Of a DNA stretch of 64,000 bases, positions 19,372 to 30,289 are shown one piece after another. The DNA is from Marsupella aquatica (lineage: Eukaryota; Marchantiophyta): positions 7,440,001 to 7,504,000 of the forward strand of contig OZ316899.1 in NCBI GenBank assembly GCA_973895155.1, read 5' to 3'. Below the pieces are notes generated by a model. The model was not told the DNA's origin and did not search any database. It was given only the letters and a program-made list of their open reading frames with translations. The stretch's first letter is position 1. The number at the start of each line of letters is the position of its first letter. The position numbers and the translations under genes are program-made.

Positions 19372-22300
19372 CTAACAATGCGATCCATATTCATCAATCA
19401 AGATATCATCACAGAGTTCTTGTTGGATCTCATAATTGACATCGGAGGTACTCTCCTCTACCCAATAAGGTGTAGACCAAACCGGAGTTATCAATCCCAA
19501 TTCTCCACTTCTATAAGTTGGATCTTTCTTGTGCTTTTTGTACGAGTCATTGTTCAAAATTGATTGAGCAGCATCCAATGCAACTTCAGTTCCTACATCG
19601 GGTCCACTTTTCCACACGTAACATCGACAATCATATTCAAGTGACTTATATCCAGTTGATCCTACTCTCTTCCCTTTCTTTTTTGAGAGTGGAAGGATAA
19701 CGGGACTTCTTGATTGTGATCGAACAAACACCAATTTGTCATCAGAAGCGGAAAAGAGTGTATTGGGACAAATTGAAGCACCTGCCTGGTTGTCAGCAGT
19801 CGTGGATGCACTTGCTTCATTCACGGGAATGTCAGCTATTTGGATGGGTTGTGGTCTCAATCCCAATGTGCCAAGTTCATTGGACTCACCATGCCTCTCC
19901 GCACCTTGATTGAGAAGGTTGTTTGAAGAAAGTTTTTCAAAAGTATCAACTTCCATCTCTTGTCCAGGCACTTGTGGATGGAGACCATCTCTATCCAAGT
20001 TATCATCATATTGGCCCTCGTTGGGGCCCATGGGGGCAGCATCTGTAATTGGTGAACTGCAAGGTGCAGATCCAACAATCATATCGTCTTCCACAAGGTC
20101 AATATTTTCACCCTCGCCAACTCGGTCATCCAAATTTTTCACGTATGCCTCTGATGGCCCATCGTCTTTGACTGATTGGTCAGCTTCATCTTCTTGATCA
20201 CCATCTGATTCATCCTCAATAGCAACAGCGGCAGAAGAGGGTTCCCAATGTCTAGAACTTCCATCGACATAGCGATCATAACGATCTTTGATGGTGGGAA
20301 CCTTCTCACAAAGGAACGAAGCGTATGTTTCCACAAAATGTCTCTCATGTTGAGAGTCACAATAAACAAAACATTCACGTTGAGAAAAAAGGGATGCCTT
20401 CATCACTTGACCGCCAGAGAGAAAGTCAAGAATCAAATCCCCCGGCTCGGACAGTGTTTGGATGATCTTTTGGATCATCCGTGTGGGTTTGGCGTGAGGA
20501 TTCACCCACCCACCCCGAGCGCCGACAGTCTCAAATTGAGGTGCCATGTGCAGAAGGATTGCCGCCTCTTCTGGGGTCATCATATTTTTTAGATCTTCAT
20601 GCAATGACTCCTCGTCCGCGTCCTTGGCCTTTCCCTTTCCCTTGACCTTCTCAACCACGAAATCAGTATCCTTTTCACCGTACACCCATTTTGGCTTCAT
20701 TTGGTTGGGCTTGAACACTTCATCCCAGCTGACGTTCTCCTCGCAAAAAATTCCGGCAAAGATAACTTCTTCTATTCCTCCCTTCCAACATGAGTCCTGA
20801 GGGTGAGGTTGATCATCTCGGTAATAACTCCCATACTCAATGTGAATACTCAGAGTTTTTGAATGTCCTAATTTACGAAGAGCGCTTAGGACATTCAGTA
20901 CAAGATAACCCGGATGGACAGTTATCATCACAACAATGGTAGGATTCCGTGGTAGCTCTACTATATATTGGAAGAGGACCAAAATCTCTACTTCAGTCCA
21001 CTCCTTTTGCTGAAGTTGGCTGAAATCAACAATTGCAAGAGGGCATGTTGGAGATTGTTCTTCCAACGACTCCGGATCCACAGTCTTCATTAGGTTGTTA
21101 CTAAAAAATGAGACCAACGGTTGGGTCCGAGAACTTGTCCCACCGCCAAACTTTTGACAGTAAATATCATCTAGACGCATCACCAATGTCATTGGCAATA
21201 TCTCACTCTCCTTTGTATGATTTGACTTCAACAAATTTGTCAACCATACATCGCCAGTTGCTCTTCGGCACCTGTTCAACTCCGAATCGGGACCCAATAA
21301 TGGGAGGACTTCAATCACTTTAGCCCAATCAGTATCTGCTGGGAAGTGTTTTGGATCCTTCTTGAAGTAGTAATCTCCAATAAGAGACTTCAATTTGATC
21401 AATATCTTCACCTCCTTTGCAAACTCCTCCATCGCTGGAACATCTGACTTATTAGTTGGATCTTTCTTCAAGAAAATCTGACCCGACTTCACCTTGTTCA
21501 AAATTCTGGTCAAATCTCTATTTGAGATTTCACCATCAAAACAACGAAACATGGCAACGGTTATTGCCTTTTCGGACCTTTTGTTTCCCTGTGTACCAGC
21601 CCCATCAGGAAGTTTTCCATCAATCCACATCTGGCACACTAACCGCCATAACTCGAAAAGATCATTCTCGGCAAAAAGTAACCAGTATACATTTTTCAAG
21701 TCTTTTCTCCCCATGGTCATCCTTGCCAATGCCAGATAATCCTACAGTCAAAAATTAGGGAGAATGTTGTAAGTTATCTACAATCAATGAGCAACACACA
21801 ATCGCTTGCTTGGACAGAGACCATCTCCGTCCAAGCCATAACCAAAAGTAGAATGAAGTAAAATCTACAGAATGGAAGGTCTCACTCTTGGACAGAGACC
21901 ATCTCCATCCAAGTCATAACCAAAAACATATTGAACTAAAATCAATGTAACGGACGGTCACACTCTTGGACAGAGACCATCTCTGTCCAAACAAGAAAAT
22001 GTTTCTCACCTGAAATTTTTGACTCTCTTGGGCGTTTGATTTGTTGTCCCCGTGCTTTGGCTTTCTTGGTCTTCCAGTTTCAAGGAATTGTTTTCTTGCA
22101 TGAACAATTGTATCTTTGAAGCACGATTGAAACACCATCGAAGAATTGATGGCATTTGATCTCATTGAGTGCTCAACTAGTATAGCCGATGGCGTAAGGT
22201 CTGACAATAATCTAGCCTTCCTATATTTTAACTTTTTTGCCAAAACTGTGAGCTTGGCATCAGTTTCGGCCCACTCAAGAACCCATTTGGCCGCCCTAGC

Positions 22301-24259
22301 AGAATGTTGCCCACTGACGGCAAGGAAAACAATCTCGCCTTTCTTCACTCCTGCAAGAAGGTCTTTGCGGTCGTTCTCCGTGTTGTCAAAATGAAGCAGC
22401 TTTCTAAGTTTCGGATTGTAAGGAAGAAGGTCCGCAACGTGAGGTTCATGTCCAAGGTTTTTCACCATGGATTCGGCTATGTGCTTCACATGGGCACTGT
22501 TGAGCATCCTGTAACATAACCTTGCCGGAGCTGGATAAATTTTCTCCACTGGAATAGAAAATATTTCATTTATCCCAAAAGTATAGTAGTGCTCTATTCT
22601 TTGGAGAAAATCATTCCCTTCTAAGACCTTCTTCTCCTCCGGGGCATCAAGTTTGTCTCCCTCATCCTCTGGGAGCATCTGTACGTCCGTCGGAGTTGAC
22701 CGCGCAATAGTCTTGTCAATTTTCTGTTTCTTCTTTACTGGCTTCTTCTCGGGTTCCTTCGGCAGTGTCTCAGTTTTCTTGTGCTCCTTCTTCTCTCTTT
22801 GTCTTCGCTTCCCTACCACTTGTTTGGAGGCTGTCCCGGCCGTTGTTCCTGCAGTCCCGGTTGTTGTCTCCTGAGATATTTTTCTAGGCTTCGGAACTTC
22901 TTTGTTAACAACTACTGGAGGCTTGTTCACCACTACTGGTGCAACATTTGTAGGCTTGTTCACCACTACTGGTGCAACACTTGTAGGCTTGGGTAATGAT
23001 TCTACCCACTTTTTTGCATTATCCATTGCAAACTCCTCCGCAAATGCAATTTTCTTGTCAAGGAAAATACTTGATTCCGATGATAGGAATCCTGCCTTGT
23101 CAAGCAAATTATTTAAAATCCATGTCACCGGAAATGTATAATTCCCTTGGTGTTTATGCATATTAAGCTTCACATATTGAAACCCATACATGATGTCAAG
23201 TGGAAGAATCCCCTTCACTCCAGCAGTCACCTTTTGAGTTGAATACGACTTAGGGAAAAAGCCCATTGCCAACATGCCAAGTTCTCCAACTGCAGACCAC
23301 TCAACATTGAATTATGAAGAATACGCCTTTGATGGTAGATGTAGTTTAACCCATTGTATCCTTTCATGGAGCTCAAGAATGACGGAAACAAACCCTCTTC
23401 CTTCAATTCCAATGAAGACTACAGGTCCGAGTACAAGAGTCTCATGATCTGCAGTTCTGACCTTTATGCACAAAATGGGATCCCGTCTCGTTGACGTGCT
23501 AAGGAAATCAAAATCAACTCTGGAGAACTCAAGGCCCCAACGAAAATCTTCTCTGCTCTGCTCCAACAAGACTCCCTCGGAGCAATCTGCGTCTGAAATC
23601 TGTGGTTTCAATGCATTTAGATAGCTCCCTGCAATAGTCCCATCCAGGCATATTAGTTTGGAAATCTTACTTTTGTAATTGACAAAAATTGGACAGGGAT
23701 CATCTCTATCCTCTATTTGGACAGGGATCATCTCTGTCCAATTTGTAATAAAGATCATCTCTGTTTGATGAGAGGATACTGACGATCGTTATTACGAATT
23801 GGACAGGGATCATCTCTGTCCAATTTGTAATAAAGATCATCTCTGTTCGATGAGAGGATACTGACGATTGTTATTATGAATTGGACAGGGATCATCTCTA
23901 TCCAATTCCTAATAAAGGTCCTCAGCATCGTCTGATAGGACATCCTCTGTCGTCAGTTGGAAATAAATGATATCTATGCAATTGGACAGGGATGATCTCC
24001 ATCCATTTGGATAGAGATCATCTCTGTCCAATTCCTAATAAAGATGACTATCTTCTATTTGGACTCTACTTGGACAGGGATCATCTTTGTCCACCACACA
24101 AATATTCAACTTGTTACTGGGATACTCACTTGGATTGAGCGATTGAAAGGCTCTAGAATCCTCGAGGGCCGTCTCTACCACGTCCTCAATGGATGGGAGG
24201 TCTGTCTCCTCTGTTGGCTCACTGACGAGACACACTGGAATAGGTCTGGATGGCTCCAT
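19372..24259 (-). pseudogene. ParB-like / DNA-methyltransferase-like fusion gene, three exons
   Basis: Exons are 24259-24130, 23628-22010 and 21741-19372, with GTGAGT and GTGAGA donors and GCAG and GTAG acceptors. The phases match at both junctions, giving about 1,370 codons with one TAA (23312-23314, a likely former CAA). The middle part has repeated VAPVVVNKP units and a basic KKPVKKKQKIDK stretch. A ParB/sulfiredoxin-like segment follows: IPVEKIYPAPARLCYR, HVKHIAESMVKNLG and VFLAVSGQHSARAAKWVLE (equivalent of the GHHR-x-x-A motif). The third exon has a Rossmann-type block, WVNPHAKPTRMIQKIIQTL then GDLILDFLSGG and ECFVYCDSQHERH. This resembles motifs X/I of N6-adenine or N4-cytosine methyltransferases of the beta class. 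Where DPPY should be, I see AIVDFSQL, so the active site looks altered. An acidic tail follows. Introns argue against bacterial contamination. Confidence 0.6.
19970..24100. repeat. Near-palindromic 25-bp repeats in and around the ParB-methyltransferase gene
   Basis: The unit is TTGGACAGGGATCATCTCTG followed by TCCAA. Its two 12-base arms are inverted repeats around one central base. Copies lie at about 19170 (5' of the HAD gene), 19975 (inside the coding exon) and 21813, 21888 and 21966 (all in intron 2). Further copies lie at about 23691, 23728, 23799, 23879, 23980, 24010 and 24070 (all in intron 1). Most copies carry GATC at the centre, while the intron-2 copies have GACC. Half-sites GGATAGAGATCAT occur at 17882 and 17928. 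Confidence 0.75.
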
Positions 24260-25149
24260 CGTGTGACACGTGGCCTTATGGACACGTGGAGGATTGTAGA
24301 GCGTTAGATCTAGGGCAATTAACGTGGTGGCTATGGGGATAAACTTTAGTGTGGAGGCAAAGCGAAGGAGTGCGGAGGCGTCGGAGCGAAGGAGATTGGA
24401 AGCAAATGAGGCGGAGGAGCGAGCGAAGGAGCACAAGAGCAGGAGTGGAGAAGAGGAGTGGACGGAGGAGGGAGGAGAGCGAGCGAGGAGCGAGGAGGGA
24501 ATGAAGAATGAGGCCCAAGTGGGACATCCTGCCTCCTTTACCCCCCCGAGGCGAGGCAAGGCACACTGAACATGTGGGAGGCCGAGGCGAGTGGAAAACC
24601 CTAAATGCACGGCTGCCCTAAAGTGCGCCGCCCGACCTAATCCACTCGCCGTTGCTTAAGGCTGATCACGCATCGCCTTATCCATAAGGGCGATCTTCAA
24701 CAATTGGTATAAGATACTTGGGGTTGTCCGGCTGGTCCTCATTTGGTATTTTCATTTCTAGATTTTTGTTTTGTTCCTCAACCAGGTCCGTTCATTACGG
24801 AGCCCCATTGAGACACTCTTGTTTTCCAGACAAAACATCTAGTTTTAATTTCTTCCACACCCCTGAAGCATTTAGTTTACCAGGTTACTGATAACTACCC
24901 CTTCAACACAGTATTTTAATCCTTGGTTTGACAACATAAACTAAATTGAGTTTTGGGTTCAAGAATCATTTCCATTACAGGTAACTTTAAACCTAATTAT
25001 AGCATTGTAGCATATTCCATTGATATCCGCAAATTTATGAATTACTATATCTAAGTTAAGGTTGAAGTGAAAAAATCCCAGCCCAACTCACGATTGGGAT
25101 AATCTCAATCCAACCGTTCTTTGCTCAAACATTAAATTAGTGTGTAGAG
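24260..25149. promoter_or_regulatory. Divergent promoter region between the two element genes
   Basis: Lies between the ATG of the ParB-methyltransferase gene (24259, minus) and the palindrome array before the plus-strand gene. It has a GAGCGA/AGGAG-rich purine tract (24370-24510) that looks like untranslated leader or promoter-proximal sequence. Two ACACGTGG motifs (24266 and 24285) match the plant G-box core CACGTG. No RNA gene recognised. Confidence 0.35.
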
Positions 25150-25765
25150 TCAATTGTCCGTACAGGGGTCATCCCTGTTTGCTATCTGGATAGGGATCAT
25201 CTCTATCTGTTGTTTGGATAGGGATGATCCCTGTCCACCGTAGAGTACTATAGAGGACCATATGAACCGGGATATGAACTATAGCACTTTATTGGATCCT
25301 CTACAGTTTGGATCCTTTGGTTGGATAATGATCCGTATTCACCGTTTGGATGGGGATGATCCCTGTCCGCCATTTGGATAGGGATGATCCTTGTCCACCG
25401 TTTGGATAGGGATGGTCCCTGTCCGCCGTTTTGATAGGGATGATCCCTGTCTACCCTTTCAATAGGGATCCGTGTCTGCGGTCGTTCTCCGGATGATCCC
25501 TGTCCGCCGTTTGAGGTATTTGCTTGATTGGACCCCAATATGAAAAGTTTCCTTGAATCATCCCTGTCAGTTGTTTGGACAGGGAATAGACCCGATCCAC
25601 CATTTGGATAGGGATCAGGCGTGTCCGCCTTTTGGATAGTGACAGACACTATCCGCCGTTTAGGCAGGGATGATCCTTGTTTGCCGTTTGGACACTAACA
25701 GACCCTATCCGTTGTTTGGACAGGGATCATCCCTATCCGACGTCTAAATTGGGATCAGGGATCTT
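25150..25765. repeat. Dense array of the same palindromic unit, GGATAGGGATGATCCCTGTCC form
   Basis: About 14 copies lie in 600 bases, each a GGATAGGGAT / ATCCCTGTCC inverted pair, usually separated by TTT or CGCCGTT. They lie 5' of the DUF7869-like coding region, before a likely splice acceptor at 25913. Arms differ from the intron copies by a few bases, with CCC replacing CTC. GATC is kept in nearly every unit. Confidence 0.75.
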
Positions 25766-25913
25766 AGGGCTAGATAGGGATTTTTGGGGGACCTATTATT
25801 TTGCTTGATGGGGATAATCCCGATATGCGCACTATCCTTGGAGAGGGTTGACACCTATGTGCTTCCTAGTTGGGACCATTCTTAACTAATACTTTACATT
25901 TAAAATTGTGCAG

Positions 25914-28900
25914 GTGAATACGTTGTAGGAATGACCAGAATATTTTTGAGAGGAGACAATGTGATATTGACAAATGATGGTTACGATGTTGCGAGCGGGA
26001 CAGTTCAAAAAGTCAACCCGCAAGATAGTGTTCAAAAGATATTGTTGAGAGAGAATCGAATGGGAGTTCTCATTGAGAAAGTTTTTGACCGAACCACAAA
26101 ACTACCATTTCCGATGCCTCGGGCAGAAAACCTTTTTGATGCCATTGATTTTCTTGCGTTATTTGGGATTTGTCTTGCGCATATCTATCAACGACAAAAA
26201 ATTCTCAAAAATGCATTAGTGTAGGTAGTTGTTCAAATAGACCCGAGAGTAATTTGGAGAAAAATCCAATTGTAGAGGAGGACTCATCGACCACTCCGAG
26301 GCAAGGGGATGAGGTTGAAATGTTCATCTTTGGGTGTTGTGTAGCCCTTGGAGTTGTTTTCAATACAAATCCAATGAAAAGATGTCACAACATTTTACTT
26401 GGTGAATCACGGATCAGTGTGAGGGTCACTGATGTCATTCATGGGAGTAGGGTTTTACCTTACAAACACAGTGGGGCTGAAACAATTGACGAGGCAAAAG
26501 ACTCATGGGTTCTCTGGGACGTGGCAGATGTCCAAAGTAGAAAGAGTTTCTCAAAGAAGGATGCGGGTGATGATATCAATATAGAGCGGAGTTTTGTTGT
26601 GGAGTCTCCCTCAGCTGAAATTTCTAAAACTAATTGTGACTATTTCCAACGGTCAAATTGGATGTCAGAGTTAGTTGAACTATACATCGGTTCAGATCGA
26701 ACCAATAGGGTTGCCACGGGGACCATCACTGTGCCTCAAGAAACGGCGGCGGTTGACGATGAAATGCTTGGTGAGGACCATGTAGGGATTGCTGTGAAAG
26801 ATGTGGTGGAATCACAATACTTTCCCAACTTCCATAGGGGAGTAATTACTTTGGTTCGGTGGCGAATTGATTCAACAAAACTACTTGCAAATGGGAAATT
26901 TTTGTCGGACATTTTGGTTGAAGGTTCAGAGAGGATGGAGTCGGTGGATAGGGATGATCTCTATCCAAATGTGAATGATAGGGGAATGCTGCGCACAAGG
27001 CCATACAATTTCAACAAGAGGACTCATGTAGATCCGATTGAAAAGAAGAGAAGGCTGTTGGAAACCAAGGTAGTTTCAAAAACAACGGAAGCTTCGATTG
27101 ATGAAATTAAAAGAGAGAATTGTTGCAAGCAGAAATGTTGTTTGACTATGCCAAGAGAAGACATAGAAGATATTCGGATAGAATTTCACGGGATGTCCAG
27201 TGAGTCAAAAACATCACACATTTTCAACCTCTTCCACTACAGAGAAGATGATGTTCGTGATAAGGGGCACCATGTTCTCAAGGGTATGGTCGTATGTAGA
27301 CATGCATTTGCAATCATCCATGGCTTTAGCCACACAAAATATTATGACTACAAAAGGAGGTATGTGGAGGGATGCAAAATTGGGTTCCATGGAAACACGG
27401 GCTCCATGAAAACAAGGTCAAATACCTTGCATGCACAAGCTCTGTTGGAGGATTTTTTGACTCGAAATGCAGAGCCCATGCCTCATATACCTTATGCTGG
27501 GGTTCATGGGATAGACTCCACTGAATATCGTCTTCCAGCATGTTACAAGAAGCTGGAGATTTTGGAAGATGTGAGAACAAAGATGAAGGAAGAGGGGCTT
27601 CCTCCAGTTACAGAGAATACTCTATACAAGATTTGGAGCAAATCATTCGCAAACTTCAGTTTCCATAAAGATGGTGCATTTGCCAAGTGTACTCTTTGTT
27701 GTGAATACAAAGATAGTTTGATGCGAGAAAGAAGGAAAAAAGAACGTGCTGAAATTGAAGAAAAATGAGCGCAACATCTTCGTGAGCAAATGTCACGTAG
27801 ATATGTTTACTATGCTCATCGAGTGATGGCTAAGCAACATCTAGGGGAATATCTTTGCATCATTCACGACAAGATGGATCAAGCAAAGACGTGGATTCCA
27901 AAAATGGTCAGTACTCCTAAATCACTTTCGGGTCATGGGATGTCGCTACCTATTGCTCTCACAGGGATGTTGACCCACGGAAGGGATCCAGGAGTCTATG
28001 CACACTTTAGTGTCACTGGCCTTTGGCCAGGAGATGCCAATTTCACGGTGACATCCTTGGCTAAGTGTCTTCGAGACCTTGAAGAGTACAATGGAGACAA
28101 GACAGGTGACATGTTGGATGGCCTTTATTTGGAACCTCATAGACCTTTCTTTCAAGCCCTTTTTGACTTTGATGCATTTTTTAAGGGATATTTGGAACCA
28201 AAGAGTATTCCAATGAATAGGTATATTGGTTCTGAAGATGCAGCCGAGAGTCAGACGGAGACGGTCTCCACCCAATATGGTGAGGATCAAGGAGGGGACA
28301 TGCATGGGGAACAAGGCAGTCCATCTTTCAAGCCCTTGCCAAGGCACCTAACATTGCAAATGGATAATTAACTCAGCAAATGATAACAAAAACCAGACTG
28401 TCATGGCATTTTGTAGTGAGCTTGTGAGTAGAGGAGTATTTGAAACTGCTCAAATGTCTTTTCTTATGGTTGGTCATACGCACGAAAATGTTGATGTACT
28501 CTTTTCGAAGGTATCATATCAAGTTCAGCACAAGGAAGTTGCAACTCTCCTTGCTCTTATGGCAGAGGTTTGGGAATGTGAGAGCATTCATCCAGTTCCC
28601 AGATTGATACAAGAAGTTGCATCTTACAAAGAATATCTTCAAACTTTCAAAGTTAAAGATATTCAAGGTCACTCAAAATCCGTATCATTTCTTTTCTCTA
28701 TGAGAGATAATGTACCAATATTTCAGTATAAGTCCCATGTAAAGCAAGCTTGGGCTCCAGTTGGTGGAAGGTGCATTTGGGCAACAGATCTGACAACAAA
28801 TTCTCTTCTTTTACCTAGTGGAGAGCCCTTAGCTAAATCCATTGGAGAGATACACAAAAAATCTGAAGAGATTATCCCATTTCTTACCAAGTACCTTGAT

Positions 28901-29620
28901 TTTTTGAGAAGGAGTTGCACTGATGAGACATCTATAGCATATAAGGAAAGATTTCCTCTTGTGAAATATTGGGAGAGAATTGTGGAGTTGTTGACAAATG
29001 GGCTTGCACTAGAAGGGGAGGGAAGTACTCAATTTCCCTTGAAAAACGGATTTTGGCCTAAGACTAACCATGGCACTGGTTACAAGGTCAACCAACCGGA
29101 TCAAAGTGGTCCTCCAAGTGAAGATGAGGAGAATGCAGAGATGACGGCTCTTCAAAATGAGGTCTTGGAAGAGATGGAAGATCAAGCGGCACCATTTGTT
29201 GGATCTTGAGCTGAGAGAGAACAAGGACGGTGGATTCCCCTACAGGATATTTGTCAAGGGAACTTTGTATTTCTTCGACCCGAGGATGACTGGGAGAATA
29301 AAAATGGTGGAGGTCATTTCTGGTTGGTGAGAGCTTTGGGTTTGGTTGACCCTAAGCATGAAGTCCCAACTACATCTCCAACAAACCCTCCTCTGCCTCA
29401 ACAATATGCTCCAATGTTTCCAGTCGAATGGTGGAGGCCTAAACACTCTAAACTTGATGTGACTGAGAGTGCACGGTATCTAAACTGCTTCATGTCCACT
29501 AAGACATGGGAACGAGATCCAGGGTTTGGTGAGAACGCTCAACATTGGCAGTATGCAAATTCTGCAATGTATGGTTTTAAATCTAGCATGAAAGAAGAAA
29601 ACATGGCGGGCAGAGGTTGA
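25914..29620 (+). pseudogene. DUF7869-like putative transposase with three N-terminal repeat modules
   Basis: The coding region starts at a probable acceptor GTGCAG (25913). Three diverged modules of about 80 residues follow (from about 25950, 26310 and 26670). Each has a G-D/S-x-V...VAxGTV-like strand, a middle I-x-V-x-x-V and an end such as LVRWRID or WVLWDVADV, resembling the DUF8039-type domain seen beside plant transposases. The main domain has HGFSHTKYYDYKRRY, C-x-x-C (CTLCCEYK), IIHDKMDQAK, LQMDN...NDNKNQ and FLMVGHTHENVD with FSK. These patterns are common to DUF7869 proteins and look like a D-D-E/D RNase H fold. A C-terminal part has GNFVFLRPEDD, FWLVRALG and VEWWRPKH. Breaks are a frame change near 26220, TGA at 27766 and 29207 (frame continues) and a 1-base shift at about 28370. 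Transposase function is inferred. Confidence 0.6.
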
Positions 29621-29929
29621 AGATTCCTCAAAATGTTCTACAAACTGTCCAAAGTTATCTCCAAAGGATGGACAAGTAGACTTAGTTGTTACTTGTGAAG
29701 TTATAATAATTATTAAATAGATAGTTACTTAGATAGTAACAAGTACCTACTAGTTATTTACTATTTTAATAGTTTTAATGTGAGACCATGCCATTGAGTG
29801 TTAGTTATACTATCTCCTCATTTTCTAAACTTTTGATCGTTATGAATATGAATGTTTGCTTTTTTTGCATAATTAAAAATATTTTTCTATTCATTCCTTT
29901 CTTTTAAATGATTATAATAAGAGTTGGTA

Positions 29930-30250
29930 CACTTTTTAGGCCAAATGTACACTTTGTTGCACTCAAAGCTACACTTTCTAGACCAAATGCACTTAAATGT
30001 ACACTTTTTAAGCCAAATGTATGTTTTTTTAACTCAAATGTACACTTTCTAGGCCAAATGTACTCAAATGTACACTTTTAAAGCCAAATGTACCTATTTT
30101 GATGTTCAAATATACACTTTTCATTGCCCAAATGTACACTCTTTAGGCCAATTGTACACTTTTCTATCCCCAAATGTACACTTTTCATTGGCCAAATGTA
30201 CACTTTTTCAAGCCCAAAAGTACACTTTTCATTGCCCAAATGTACATAAA
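29930..30250. repeat. Right subterminal repeat array
   Basis: About 13-14 copies of the AAATGTACACTTTT core, with linkers such as AGGCC and TTGCCC, end about 10-20 bases before the right TIR. They are direct relative to the left array, and the copy number is about three times that of the left end. Confidence 0.7.
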
Positions 30251-30289
30251 TCAAATAATAATACACTTTTAATGAATAGGCTGATATTG

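Larger units (their letters stand above)
17678..30285. mobile_element. 12.6-kb DNA transposon with 26-bp TIRs, ParB/methyltransferase, phosphatase-like and DUF7869-like genes
   Basis: The two ends are perfect 26-base inverted repeats that begin ATCAGCCTATTCATTAAAAG (17678-17703 and 30260-30285). They are flanked by a 4-base direct duplication ATTG (17674-17677 and 30286-30289). Removing the element restores an open frame in the family-C ORF. Inside each end are tandem AAATGTACACTTT repeats. The cargo is an FCP1/HAD-like gene and a ParB-methyltransferase gene (both minus) and a DUF7869-like transposase gene (plus, divergent). Many near-palindromic TGGACAGRGAT-ATCYCTGTCCA repeats lie in introns and between the genes. 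The 4-bp target duplication does not fit CACTA (2-3) or the 8-bp families. I cannot place it in a named superfamily. Confidence 0.8.

Noticed and set aside
19372-23275. Bacterial or phage contamination, because ParB-like and DNA methyltransferase-like domains occur together
   Set aside because: The gene has phase-consistent GT-AG introns, lies inside TIRs next to a eukaryotic transposase, and the element is inserted in a plant retroelement ORF.
24276-24610. Arg/Ser- and Glu-rich ORFs on both strands
   Set aside because: They come from a purine-rich tract in the divergent promoter region. Only the MEPSRPIP exon from 24259 is supported, by its splice donor and phase.
29930-30250. CRISPR-like array of regularly spaced repeats
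   Set aside because: The units are adjacent subterminal repeats of a DNA transposon in a plant genome. Spacers are not unique and there are no cas genes.
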